From the NCBI GenBank assembly GCA_029204225.1, contig CM055114.1, positions 17,062,982-17,126,981 on the forward strand: a stretch of 64,000 nucleotides of DNA, written 5' to 3'. This DNA comes from Diphasiastrum complanatum (lineage: Eukaryota > Streptophyta > Lycopodiopsida > Lycopodiales > Lycopodiaceae). Both the position numbers and the translations under genes were made by a program. The notes below the pieces were generated by a model that was given only the letters and a program-made list of their open reading frames with translations, had not been told where the DNA came from and made no database searches. Position 1 is the first letter of the stretch. Every line of letters starts with the position of its first letter. This document shows, piece after piece, positions 34,322 through 45,807 of this stretch.

Positions 34322-34389
34322 TGAGAATGAAAACTTCTCAACCAAAGACAAAAAGAAGACTATAAGAACCATTAAATACCAAGTCAAGT

Positions 34390-35010
34390 GTGCCAAGGTG
34401 GAGGATGGAACACCAAGTTCAAAATACTTATGTGCATGGGAGGACAACATATGATCTTGATGTCAAAGACCTTGCAAGTTTTGAGGAGGAGCATCAAAGT
34501 GATCAAGATCTTGAGGATCCACCTCAAGATCCAAGAGTTCCAAGAAGAGAGGAGCAACAAAATGATCAAAATCTTGAGGATCCACCTCAAGACCCGAGAT
34601 CTCCAAGGAGATCCTCAAGGGCAAGGGCCGAGCCTTCAAGGCTCACTTATCTTGGCAAAGATATACAAGGAGAAGTCACTCAACCATACACATCCTACAC
34701 TTCGATGACTTCAATGCTTGATGAACCTGTTTTCTTTGAAGATGTTATCAAATCACAAGGAGTGACTAAAGCCTTCTTCAATGGCAGTGGCTACTTGGAG
34801 GAGGAGATCTTCATGAGGCAATCAAGGTGCTTCATCAAGGAGGAAATTGAAGACAAAGTATGTTTTTCGCAAAAGAGTCCTTATGGGCTCAAAGATTCAT
34901 CAAGAGCTTGGTTTTATAAGCTCAACACTTCTAATGCACTCATAAGTTCAGTGGACATATCATCAAGTGCACAAAATGCCTTGAAATTCAATGCTTGGCA
35001 TGATGCATAG
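34390..35010 (+). pseudogene. Copia integrase-RT linker plus truncated reverse transcriptase, element F
   Basis: The first third is an acidic/proline repeat (LEDPPQDPRVPRR, then LEDPPQDPRSPRR). RSSRARAEPSRL follows, the usual lead-in to Copia RT. Then the frame jumps to VTKAFFNGSGYLEEEIFMRQ and SPYGLKDSSRAWFYKL, the palm-domain start of RT. The catalytic YVDD and everything after it are missing, and the stretch between linker and RT is shortened, so the ORF is a deletion product. Confidence 0.75.
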
Positions 35011-35198
35011 TTTCTCTTTGAATCACTTGTAAATTTTTTGTCACTTATTGTAAGGATCCTTTAAGAGATGGTGAAAGATCCTTCATGGATCATTATCTAT
35101 TGGAGTCTCAATTTTATTCCTTATTTGTAGCTGGATATTTGCTCTTGGAATTGTAGATAGATGTACATTGGATTTACCAAGTTAGAATTGAGGAGGAG

Positions 35199-36054
35199 TG
35201 TTGAAATTGTCACTTCCAACTTGGTTAATGTAGCATGTTAATTTTAAGATCTATGTTCATAGTGAGATCTCACACGTGTGGAGCTTGTTCCCATGTGTGA
35301 AATAATGTACATAAGTCACTTTTTATTAAGTTAGATTGATTTTACCTAGATCTACACAAGTGTGAAATTGACCTCTAAGTAGAATCTTGAAATTGGTCAT
35401 TTTGGTCAAACTTTATGTAAATAGATTGCACTTCCATGTGAATGAGTTATTACTCACACATGTCAAGTTGCCATTCACACATGTGGATAAGCTTGTAGGT
35501 GATAAGATAGAAAGATTCCATTAGATCCTATTTTATAGGGAATATCCCTATTTTTGTGGAGACTAGTTGTTGGTTTCTAGCTAGAGTGAGAAAGTCAACT
35601 TTGGATAAGGATCATATTTGACTCCTATTGGTGGATCTAGATGACAAGGCACTCTTCACACATGTGAAGGCTTGTTGGACAGTACACAGGTCATGGATGT
35701 ACTTGATCTATAAAGAGATCAACCAATTCAATGAGAAGTTGATGTGACATTGGCAATTTCTAGTCTTGCTTGTATTTTTCACATTTGTCTTGTATTTTTG
35801 TGATTGAAATGCATTTCTAAGCTTGAATTTTACTCTTTGTAAACATGCCGTACAGGTATTGTCCTCCACACGTGTGAGGCCGCTCACCCAAGTTTTTAAT
35901 CATTTGATCTATTGCTCTTGCTTAAATCATAGTGTAAAGCATCTAGATCAAGATCTAACACCTAGAACTTGATAAATCTTTGGATTAAGCAATCAATAAC
36001 TCTTAATGATTGATAAGTACAATCATAATTGTCATCTTTCTCTGAAAATTGACA
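35199..36054 (+). repeat. 3' LTR of element F (856 bp)
   Basis: Begins TGTTGAAATTGTCACTTCC, ends AAAATTGACA, followed by TSD TTGAT. It carries the roughly 280-bp segment (35600-35890) absent from the 5' LTR. Confidence 0.9.
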
Positions 36055-36059
36055 TTGAT

Positions 36060-36730
36060 GATATTTGATTCCTATCACATGAGATAGCTCAAATTTGCTA
36101 CCTATCACTCAAGATAGTTGAATTTTGGCCTTTATCACATGAGATTGCCCATTGAGTGATGAAATTAGAAGAATCTTGACTTCAACTCATTGAGATAGCT
36201 CGAATTTCGCACCTGTCAGTCTCAAGTCTAGTATATTAAGATTTGTCGACTTTGACCCCTTGTCGATGGAATTGACGCCTATCACATGAGATAACTCAAA
36301 TTTCATGTCCACAATCAGAGATAGGTCAATTCAGCCTTTTTCACTTGAGATTGCCCATTGGGTAATTGAATTAGAGTAATCTCAACTTTAGGACATTCAG
36401 ATAGCTCAAATTTGACGTCCCTCGCTCAAAATGATTTGACTTTGAGGCGTACACTGTGATTTTTCTCTTTAGCAATAGACATAGTTGATGAAGGGATCAA
36501 AATTGGCCAGCCTCAAGCTTAGGACATACATAATTGATTATTTTTTATCCCTTATTAATGGAAGTGACCCCTAGGACATGATATAGCTCAAAATTGTTGT
36601 CTATCACTTGAGATAGCCCTTATTGCTCGAGATTGTCCATTGAGCGATCAAGTTAGCGGAATTGCGAGTTTAAGACATTCAGGTAACTTGAATTTGATGC
36701 CTATATGTGAGACAACTTGATCCTCTCTCT
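36060..36730. repeat. Degenerate tandem-like repeat, right half
   Basis: GAGATTGCCCATTGAGTGAT-like phrases recur at about 36145, 36350 and 36630, and GATAGCTCAAATTTG-like phrases several times. This is the continuation of the block at 32160-32562 across element F. Confidence 0.65.
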
Positions 36731-38476
36731 ACCCATGCCCCCCCCCCCCTTCTCTCCCTCTCCCATGTGCTCATAAGAAATTGACAAATGCAAACAAGCT
36801 AACCGTTGAAATTCACATTTTGTTGTTTCGCTTTTAAATTTGTGAGCTTTTTAATGGTTAAAATTAGTAGTTGTAGTCATAAATTCCAAGTTTTAAGATA
36901 TTAGTTTAATGTTGTATCGATTTACAAAAACCTTGTGAATATTTTATAATGTGAGCTTAAGTTTCTTTACAATGTTTAACCCACTCTCTCTCTCACACAC
37001 ACCCCTAGCTTGCATGCACCCGCCAATGTTCGGGAGAACCTGCAAAGTATAGATAGGCATGAACCGACACAATTTCTCAACAACCAGTATGATAACATTT
37101 TGATGACTTTTTAGATTAGCACGGAAACCCTTTTATGAGTAATAGTTTTAAAAGAATCTAGAATCTTTAGAATTGTAGCCCTTTTTTATAGTAACCACTT
37201 GCTTGAGGTGTTGGCACGGCCCATGTCAGTGGAAAGAGGATGGGAGGTGCTGCTTTGGTGCACGAGTTGCAACTTGGCAGGAGGCGGCTGTTGCGCTAGG
37301 TAACTGAAAATTTCATTGGCTGCCAATGGCTAGAGAGAGAGATTTTTGGGGCTTTTGGAGCTTTTAGGTCCAGCTATGAACTCGGACCCCAAGTCTCAAT
37401 TAATTGTGAGAAAAGGTGAATTCGGAATGGCTCGAGCTTGAGATTCTCGTGCTATTCTCCTCCTCTGCTCGTCCTTCTCTCCTCTTCCACCATCGCGCTC
37501 ATCCTACTCTCCTCGTCGTATGTTCTGTTGTTGCACTCATCCACCATCGTAGTCTAGCCTGGGTGATCGCCCAACGAGCTTTATCGAGGAACTGGGGAAT
37601 ACGGGAGTGACGAAACATTCCTGCCACTCAAGCACTCGGATCAATTCAGGTCAGTAAGCTTTGAAGGTTTTGTTTTTATCTAGTCAATGGCTGGCCAGAC
37701 CCATTATTGTCGCTTGAAATATGAAACTTGCAAAACCTTCTACTTGTAATAAGCAGTATAAGAGCTTTATGCATTGAGTTGAGCTGCCGTATCCACTGAG
37801 AAGGTGAAGCAGGAGAGAGATTTAGCTGAGTCTAGACAGTGGGTGGCATAGAACTCTAGCTTGCAGTGTTCATTTATCATTCGATTGGTTCACTGTGAGA
37901 TGTAATCTTACATCTGAATATTAGGATATAGAGATATATCTGTTTTCCTACTTGAGTATATATATGCGGAATATGCTTTCTTTTGATCCTAGATATAGAA
38001 GGCAAGAGGAGCTCGCAGATGTAAAGCAATGCCAGACTTAGTGACAGATTTGAGACTGAACACAGGGCGTTGTATAGAAGTTATGGAATCAAAGGAGCTG
38101 AGACACTGCCCTATGCAGTTGGATCTTCTTCCTTTGAAGCCTGTGGCTCACCAAGCGAAGCCACAATCTAACCTACAATTTCTCTTGCAGCACCATGGAT
38201 CTCACACTAACTCTAACTTGGGTACGAACTCCTTTTCAAACATAACTTTAAGTTGTTGAGCCCAGTTTGAGTATAGCATTTAGGATGATCGAATTATCTA
38301 CTTGTGTTTTTCTAATGCAGCTCTTATTGCATGGATAGAACTCACAACGAGAGGAAAAAGTCTCATCAGCATCTCATTCAGTAATAGGGATCGACATCAA
38401 TCAGATCCATGCCTCAACTGAATAATAACATCCAAATGATTACTCTCCAGCTAGCAGTACCCGCTCACCTTTTCAG
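36731..38476. other. Spacer and possible 5' region of the downstream chimeric pseudogene
   Basis: C-rich and CT-rich low complexity at 36738-36770. From about 37.4 kb the DNA is GC-richer, with splice-like sites (CAGGTCAGT at 37646; CTTGGGTACG at 38217). No protein could be assigned. Confidence 0.35.
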
Positions 38477-38671
38477 ATGGAGAGTAATTATGCAAAGAGG
38501 GAGAGGGACCGGGAAAAGACACAAGAACTGGATGATCGGACTTGTGAGATAAACTCTAGGGGAGCAAGTGATGAAGAGGAAGGATGCAATCCACGGAAAA
38601 AGCTATGCCTCTTAAAGGAGCAGCTTGCACTTTTAGAAAAAAGCTTCAAAGAACACAACACATTGAATTCG
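38477..38671 (+). pseudogene. HD-Zip class II homeodomain fragment
   Basis: The exon reads from an AG acceptor at 38476 (MESNYAKRERDREK...) through ASDEEEGCNPRKKL and LKEQLALLEKSFKEHNTLNS, then a GTATAAT donor at 38672. The R-K-K-L ... K-E-Q ... L-E-x-S-F-K-E-H-x-T-L-N block is the first part of the HD-Zip II homeodomain. The donor falls where the family's intron 1 interrupts it. The rest of the homeodomain (WFQNRRAR) and the leucine zipper do not follow. HD-Zip II proteins are nuclear regulators of shade and auxin responses; this fragment could not bind DNA. Confidence 0.8.
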
Positions 38672-38789
38672 GTATAATATAATAGCATTCCTAGGTTGAA
38701 GCTTTTACTCAACCATGATCGCACATACATCATTCAATCTGATGGTTTTTCTTATGTCTGTTCGTGGCAATTGTACTCAGCTGGCTCAA

Positions 38790-39920
38790 ATTCATAGGGA
38801 TGAGGCTACTGAAGTCAATCAGTTAGTGAGCCATGTTACGCTTAGAAATGTCAATATTGTTCTAACTAATGTCAGTATTTTTGGCGATACAGAGAAGAAG
38901 GGACCGAATCAATGAAAGAATGAGGGCTTTGCAGGATCTCATACCTAATTCTATTAAAGGTCGTATTTTCCTAACTTGTTTCGTTTCCAATTTAACAGAT
39001 CTTTCACACTTTTTGAAGGTTTTTAAAAGTGAATCCCATGTCTAGCTATATTATGTGAATTACTAGGTATTATCACGATCTAAATTTAGTTTGTATGGAA
39101 TAGACAGATAAAGCTTCCATGCTCGATGAGGCTGAATACTTGAAAGAGCTCCAGCTCCAGCTTTAATCAATGTATTTTTCGTCCGCCAAAACTCTCTAGC
39201 TTATCATTTACGTTTTACTCAAATTGAACTACTTTACTCGGCATTATGCGATGCAACAGTTGACTATTGTGTATTTCTCGTGGATTTTGGTCACTTTCTC
39301 TTTCAGCATCTTGGTTAGCTAGATTTAGCTATGCAGATGATGTCAATCGGAACTGGAATGAGCATACCTCCAATGCCAATTCCTGCCAGAATGCAACACC
39401 TTCAGCTATTGCAAATGCCGCGTCTACGTCACATATGTCAACGAGGGTGGGCATGGTAATGGGATTGGGGTTGGGTAAGGTAGACATGGCCGCTGCTACC
39501 TCCGCCCAACCATTTATTTCCTATCTAGCCTCTCAGTGTAAATCAGCCTCAACAATATTGGATGACTACAATCGATGACCCTATTCAAATCTGATGGATT
39601 CCTACAGCTCCTTCATTAATCGCCAGCTGGTTGATTCCTTTCGATATAAGTAAAATTTGCAGCAAATTGTCAAAACAACATCAGATTTTTTCCTGCAACT
39701 TAGGCTCTTCGAACGAAGAAATATACAACGCATAGTTATTTACTTGTTGAAAGATTTTTTTTTCTTTGTAGCCTGTGAACATGGAAACATACAATCCATA
39801 CATATTGTACCACCAACCGCACATTCGGAGTCAATTTTCGCAGCAACTTGTACATCCCTCTTGACAACAACAATTAATACATCCAACAACACAGCAAAAC
39901 CGGCAACCTCTATTCCAACA
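38790..39920 (+). pseudogene. PIF-type bHLH (phytochrome-interacting-factor-like) pseudogene
   Basis: Exon remnants follow PIF order. A worn EVHNLSE-like piece (GCTACTGAAGTCAATCAG region, about 38800) is followed by exon 38893-38959 encoding RRRDRINERMRALQDLIPNS (bHLH basic region and helix 1). The next exon starts near 39104-39108 (DKASMLDEAEYLKELQLQL, one Ile codon lost, then TAA). After an intron, MQMMSIGTGMSIPPMPIP opens the PIF-type C-terminal region (about 39334). In shifting frames, VDMAAATS and MDSYSSFINRQL follow. Intact PIFs are nuclear G-box regulators that bind active phytochrome; no phytochrome-binding APB motif is visible here. Retained introns rule out a processed retrocopy. 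Frameshifts and stops make it non-functional. Confidence 0.85.
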
Positions 39921-40856
39921 TAAGGGGCATACTAACCAGGACTGAATATCCTATGGTATCCCATCTGTTGTCCTGTAGCCCCTCTGTATTTGATGATGAA
40001 ATTTTTTCATTAAATTGATGTTTGCTTTCTTATAAGCATGTTGCTCTTCCTGTTTGAATTTTCAAAATGAGATTTTATACTCAATATAAACTCTTGTGCA
40101 AACTTTCATTCTTACTGCTTTGCAATATTATCTTGTTGTGCATTATTAAGAACATTTCCAGCCCAAATGCGAATATGGTTTTGATGCATTGGGGACTCAG
40201 TAATTTGGACGCTGTTGTTTCTTGTACTAAGGAGACAGATCAGTCTACTGGTAATGTATTGCGTGGAATCCTTTGGATAATTAGCCTTGTACAACTTGTG
40301 ATGTGTTGTTCTCTTACTCTGGCCTCCAGGGGATTTTGAAAAATAATAATTTCTTTGAAGGAGAATTATCTACTTGAATTTGATTGGTCCAGACACAGTC
40401 TAAATTGAATGTACGACTTTAAAAAAGCACTTACAAAATGTGTTGCAACATCGTTGTCTCAAACCATGAACCTACCTATAACTTTAAAATATATCAACAA
40501 TCTGATAAAAATAAGCACGCTAAAGCAAAATCATTGTCTTAAATTATGACATATAACTTTTTGTAACTTACTAGTATTTGGTAGATCTGATAAGAATCAC
40601 CGTGATAGACACAAGTTATTTTCAGGTGTTAAAATAGTAAATTAACTATTGTTTAACAACTTTTGTAGCAAGAAATTCAGAATGGGTATCGCTCTACTTG
40701 CATGTCCTTGAGCTCCAAAACGGGGATGTTTTAAAATGTAGCAGAAACAGAATATAACTCCCTGCTAATAAAACACCAATACTGTCTGGGTAGATGAAGC
40801 ATTAGCTGCTCATGAACTACCATTCATAGGCTCTAAAATTGACAAGCCTCACTATT
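39921..40856. other. Spacer, no feature recognised
   Basis: AT-rich with short ORFs lacking motifs. Confidence 0.5.
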
Positions 40857-41121
40857 TAAAAAAATAACAAGATTTTCCTACATTAAAGTGAACATAACTA
40901 GGTGAACAATTCCTAGATAGAAAATCTATGAAATTTGGGAATTACCTATAGGCAAAACATTTCCTGTGTAGACAATTCAAATCAAAACTTTCTTACATAG
41001 GAAAAAAGTTCCTATACAGAAAATTCAGACCACCAAATTTTCTAGATTGGCTATCTAGGAAGTGTTTCATCCGAAGTTCTCTAGTTATGTTCATTTTAAT
41101 ATAGGGAAATCTTGTTTTTTT
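40857..41121. mobile_element. MITE with inverted arms of about 65 bp
   Basis: Left arm starts AACAAGATTTTCCTACATTA and AAGTGAACATAACTAG. The right arm ends with the inverse (CTAGTTATGTTCATTTTAAT then ATAGGGAAATCTTGTT). Both arms include CCTAGATAG at their inner ends. Total length is about 265 bp and no coding capacity exists. The TSD is not clear because of flanking homopolymers. Confidence 0.75.
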
Positions 41122-41329
41122 CCTATATAGGAATTGAACAAAAGTTTCTGAGGAGGGAAGGAGGCCTTTACTAACATGCCACTTATTGGAGAACTTCTTT
41201 GGTTGTTTTGCCCAAAGGTGAGAAATATATTTAGATTAGACAATACATGCCATGAGATTCCATTACAATTCATTTGGCTAAGTTGCACTAGATCAGAGGG
41301 ATAGTTTATAATGGACATCATTTAAATTG

Positions 41330-41575
41330 ATTTCAATGACGGTTTTGGGTGGTCATTTATTCTCCATTTTGGCAAAATAAAAAACACGATTTTTAATAAT
41401 CGAAATAAAAAGGACGGTTTTTAATGGCCGTCATTTAAATTGATTTAAATGATGATTTTTGGCCGTCATTTAAACTTCGATTTGGCAAAATAAAAAGGAC
41501 GATTTTTAATGGTCATCATTTAAGTTGATTTAAATGACGATTTTTGGCCATCATTTATTTTCCATTTTGGCAAAA
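41330..41575. repeat. CGTCATTT-type subterminal repeats, locus 1
   Basis: Several copies of a unit containing GACGATTTTTGGCCGTCATT and CCATTTTGGCAAAATAAAA recur every 60-110 bases in both orientations. They abut the 3' end of the repeated unknown ORF (41555-42007). Such arrays occur in the ends of plant DNA transposons. Confidence 0.7.
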
Positions 41576-42007
41576 TAAAAAAGCCTCCTCGACCTCAATC
41601 TTAGCAAGAATGTTGTCATTTCTTCTCACTGCTATTTGTAGTTGCTCTTTGTTGTGTAGCAAAAAATCTTGATCTAATGGCTTCCACTCATTATTGCATT
41701 TTATCCATCTTCTATAATACAATAGCAAAGTGAGCATCTGCTTTTCTATGTGATATCTAAATGTCATTGATGATTTACAAACCCTACACTCAATTTGTCC
41801 ATTTTATTTTCTACCCCAATGATCATCCAACAACTGGGCAAGCATCTCATCAATCAAGTCCTTACAAATAAACATTGTTTTCGTTCGTCGAACATTATTT
41901 TCTAGAAAACAAAAATCAACAAAGATAGTAAAAGGAAGATACCAACTTAATCTACTATTCTTTGATCCAGTGTTACATTTTAATATACTTTGGATATCCA
42001 TATACAA
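41555..42007 (-). pseudogene. Unknown repeated protein (copy 2), broken
   Basis: The minus-strand frame starts after a TTTTCTAG acceptor-like site: NNVRRTKTMFICKDLIDEM, LLDDHWGRK, TAA stop, then in the same frame NGQIECRVCKSSMTFRYHIE and onward to AKIEVEEA. It is a homologue of the ORF at 9597-9962. The C-x2-C pair is intact here. The homology stops where the CGTCATTT repeats begin, so the reading frame runs into repeat DNA. Likely part of an old DNA transposon. Confidence 0.6.
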
Positions 42008-42838
42008 TCTTGATCGAAAACTTTCTGAAATTGTTGAGTATGGAGAAATCCATTTCTCACTAGATATTTAGTAGTGGGCATGGTGCTAATCTTCCCGCTA
42101 AACCATTTTTATCTGGAAAATAGGTGGACTCATAAAAAAATATTTCCGACTCCAAGAGACATTTTGGAGGACATCCCTTGTATTGGAGTAAACTGAGATC
42201 AGAATGTACGACATCAATTATTTATATAATAATAGATTAAACCGATTGCCATTCTACGATATTTGATGGATATAAATCAACTATATAAGAAACATAACGT
42301 TTAGAAACAATAGACAAGTGAGGGAACAATTCCGACCAGAGAGATCGCAAGACCATAAATCTGGTAACTCAGTATCTGGCTCCTCAGAGTTAGAGATTAT
42401 AGAGAGATTAAAAGTATTTTGAATTATAACAACTATTTGTTTCTATAAGTAGGATCACGCACTCAGCGCAACTGTCTTGTGATCTGATTGTTGTTACTAC
42501 AACATTTATTATACAGATTTACTATTCTTCTATCATATTGCATTCATGCTGAATGTTTAAATACCTCTCTCACTCTTCTCTCTCCATTGTCACGAATATC
42601 AGAAACAAAGAATTGCATGGTTGTCATAGACGCCTAATCTAATCGCAATTCTTTATGGTTGTCTATGACAACTACAATGATATTCAATATCAACATGAAT
42701 TAAAACAGCTCTATTCTTCACTTCTCTAGCAAACCTAGATCCTATTACAATTTTTTGTCATTGTTTTTATTTGTTGGAAAGGACGGCCTCCTATTTCCAC
42801 TACGGCCTGATCATCCTTATTCCATATCACCATCAGGT

Positions 42839-42950
42839 TGGTATCAGAGCTGATCATATTTTCTCAAGAGGTTGGTATCAGATCCATTCAGTTTTTTCAA
42901 TAGATTGGTATCAGAGCCATTTATTTTTCCCAATAGGTGGTTATCAAAGC
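42839..42950 (+). repeat. Four tandem copies of a primer-binding-site unit
   Basis: TGGTATCAGAGC at 42839, TGGTATCAGATC at 42873, TGGTATCAGAGC at 42906, and a worn TGGTTATCAAAGC at 42938. The period is 32-34 bases, with A/T-rich spacers such as TTTTTTCAATAGA. The first copy sits 3 bases after the LTR end, where a tRNA-iMet PBS belongs. Confidence 0.85.
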
Positions 42951-43133
42951 CAAGGTTTAGATACACTAGAGTCTTGAGATCAAAAGAACCTAAATAGGTT
43001 CATATTTTTAGAGCTAATTTACAATTTGATTTGTGTTTAATCTCCGTTCTTCGATCTTCATGGAAGGATCAACCTCAGAAATTCGATTGATCAATAATTC
43101 AATAGATTTGATTTTCACATGTGAAAATTCAAA

Positions 43134-43670
43134 ATGAGGATGATATTGATCAAAAAAGAGCTATGGGAATACGTAAATGGTTCAATAGCCGAACCGGCTG
43201 AACCAGAACCGCTGTCCATGTGGGAACCAAAGGATGGCAAAGGACTTGTCATTGTATCCTTAAATCTAAAAGATACTCAAATAGCTCATGTATCAAACAA
43301 TACCACTTCGAAAGAAGAATGGGATATTTTAACAAGCATTTATGAAATATCAGATTTATAGACTCGTCACTTTATGAGAAAGAAGGTCCTTACCCTCAAA
43401 ATGAGTGAAGGTGCCTCAGTCATTGATCATCTAAAGGAGTTCAAATAACTGTTGAATCAATTAGATGCAATGGGTTCACCTATTTCTGAAGAAGACTCTA
43501 CTATGTCTCTTTTTGACTAGTCTTCATTCTTTCTACGACAATCTAATATTGCTTTTGAGCAATACTCCTGTGCTATCACTCTAGAAGCTAACAACAAGTT
43601 TATTGTAGGAAGAAGTAAGGAGAAAAAGCTTATCCACTTCGAGTAACAAGACAATGGCCTTGTACTTCAT
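43134..43670 (+). pseudogene. Copia gag remnant, element E
   Basis: MRMILIKKELWEYVNG and SKEEWDILTSIYEISDL are the N-terminal UBN2-like gag blocks. After a TAG stop, HFMRKKVLTLKMSEG and HLKEFK continue in frame, again with stops. The knuckle region is missing. Confidence 0.65.
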
Positions 43671-44379
43671 TAAGCAACAATCCAAAAAGAAGAAGTTCAA
43701 GGATAAGAAGACAAAGGCCGATCTTGGTATGGAGATCGCCAGAGATCGCACAAGCAGAAGGATCACTATAAGCCAAGAAACCTATCTAACCAATGTACTT
43801 CACAAATATGGCATGGAGGACTGTAAGCCGATAGATTCATCCACGGATCCAAGATTCAAACTATCAAAAGACATGTGTCTCAAAACTGAAACAGAATAGA
43901 AAGAAATGTATAGATATCCTTATCATTCAATAATCGGATGAATAATCTATTCTATGATCTGCACACGACATGATCTTTCATATACGATAAGCACATTGTC
44001 GCAATATATGTCCAATCCAGGCCTACAACATTGGAAGGCTCTTCAAAGAGTATTGAAGTACATTCAAGCTACGAAGCACTATGCTTTGTGCTGTAATGGA
44101 AACACAGAAGCTGCACTCACATTAGTCACCTATTCAGATTCAGACTGGGTAGAAGACGTTGAGACCAGGAAATCCATATCTGGTTACATATGTTTCCTTG
44201 TAGGAGGACCCATCTCATGGAACAGCAGAAAGCAGAAAATTTCTTTGTCCTCTACGAAATCCAAATATGCTGCAGCTACATCAACAGTGAAGGAGATTAT
44301 TTGGCTCAGAAGGTTGCTACAGAATCTACAATTTCCACAGATCAGTCCAACTATACTCCAGTGCGACAATCGGATCTAG
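43654..44379 (+). pseudogene. Copia RT C terminus and RNase H, element E
   Basis: A gag-like basic run (KKKKFKDKKTKA) is fused to LGMEIARDRTSRRITISQET and KYGMEDCKPIDSSTDP, the region just after the Copia RT palm. The frame resumes after a stop at TRHDLSYTISTLSQYMSNPG and HWKALQRVLKYI. RNase H follows: VTYSDSDWVEDVETRKSISG and ISWNSRKQKISLSSTKSKY. The integrase and most of RT are deleted. Confidence 0.8.
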
Positions 44380-45807
44380 ATCATATTTTTGAGAGGGAGT
44401 ATTTTCAAAGGGTCAAGTTGAAGATATTCACATGTGCAAAATCTTTGATGTTCAAGTGGACAATCAACGGGCTGATCCTGATAAGGTTCATCTACATAAA
44501 AGGAAAGGTGGAATTTGGAGCTAGTCAAGAGCATAAAAAAGAAGTCAAATGGAAAAGATACTTTGGATATATTTTTGTAGTTGTTTGAAGACTCAAGTAA
44601 GATCAAGGGAGCAGCAAGGAAGTGTTGTTTAAGTTTATTTTACTTGTTCTATCTCATGTTCAAGCAATTTCATGTGAATGTGTGCAAATTGTCAAGATAT
44701 GGTAAAACTAGTTACATTGTTTTGCATCATTTTGATGTTGGAGTTGTACTAGCATTCTTGTTTGGTTTTGCTGATGGAAATGACTAAGGTAGGCTCATTA
44801 TATTACTCATTCATGGATAAGTTCTCAAGGGTTGAGCTATGTGGCATCAATGCTTGGAAATTGTCAATTTTTGGTGATTCTATGGTCATTTTATTGTGTC
44901 AAATAGACTAGTGCCACCTACTAGTTATATGGAGTCAGCTGGAGCTGGATTAGCATCATTATTGTACTCTTTTACTCATGGATTTCCAAGGGTTGATGGT
45001 TTTTGTGGCAAGATGGCAATGGATGCTCATTCATGGAATTTCATGGTGGAGACATATCAAGGAAGAACAAATATGGAGACATGCAAACATTGATTGATTA
45101 CTCACATTTATTGTTTGTTTGTTATTTTCCAGAGAGTTCAAAGTTGGAATCATGGAGGAATCATTGCATTTACATTCTATTTGGTTCTTTATATTCTAGT
45201 TACATCTTGATATGTAAAATTGATATAATAAATAGTGAAGCATCCAATATGGACATTATTATTTATATCAATTATGAAAGTTTTATAAATCCATAGAAAG
45301 AAGGTCTATACTTAGGATGGAGATCATTCAAAAGTTGGATCGAAGTTGTGTGGTACAACTAGTTGAAGAGAGAGTGTGAAAAATGTCAACTAGTTTAGTT
45401 TAGTTAAGTTATCTAATTTGGCAATTTGGAGGCCAAAGTGAGTTTTCAGCTTAGAGATACCTTACTTTATGTCAATAAGGCCTAAAAAAAAGTGTCCCTA
45501 CTATTTTTAACAAGTATATAGGTGGATTAGACCGAATTTGGACCTACTCTAATTGGTTAGAAGAGATACATTGAATCTAGTTAACTTATCTAGCTTTTTG
45601 GAAAAGTTTCTAGAAATTTCCATAAGTTGATAAGCTTGGGCAAGATGATATAAATAGGTCAAGAGGATACTATAAATAGGCATACAAGTGTGGAAGAAAT
45701 TTATCTCTCTCATTCTTTTCTCATTCATTCTTATGGAAGATATCTCTTTTGGTTTCTACATCCATCTCTTGTATTTTGTTGGTGATATAGTGAGATCTTG
45801 TGTGTAG
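44372..45807 (+). mobile_element. Element D: 3' part of an element-A-type retrotransposon with partial LTR
   Basis: From FEREYFQRVK onward the sequence parallels the 3' third of element A (51290-52254), including the HKRKGG segment and the region of A's 3' ORF, here broken into several frames. The polypurine tract GAAGAGAGAG precedes an LTR starting TGTGAAAAATGTCAACTAG at 45375. That LTR stops at about 45807, in the part matching GTGTAG of LTR A, where a minus-strand LTR (C) begins. Confidence 0.75.

Larger units (their letters stand above)
32568..36054 (+). mobile_element. Copia element F, internally deleted, TSD TTGAT
   Basis: The TSD TTGAT lies at 32563-32567 and 36055-36059. LTRs begin TGTTGAAATTGTCACTTCC and end AATTGACA. 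Inside are PBS, gag, and a short RT scrap; protease, integrase, most of RT and RNase H are gone. A purine tract (GAGGAGGAG) precedes the 3' LTR. It cannot transpose on its own. Confidence 0.9.
42264..44371 (+). mobile_element. Copia element E, internally deleted, 3' end replaced
   Basis: A putative LTR (TGATGGATAT...ATATCACCATCA, 42264-42835) is followed by a primer-binding-site array, a gag remnant, and then directly RT end/RNase H. At about 44371 the RNase H frame stops in LQCDNR and the sequence becomes the 3' part of an element-A-family copy (D). No matching 3' LTR is present. Confidence 0.65.

Noticed and set aside
36738-36770. Poly-C/CT tract as regulatory element
   Set aside because: Low-complexity DNA without gene context.
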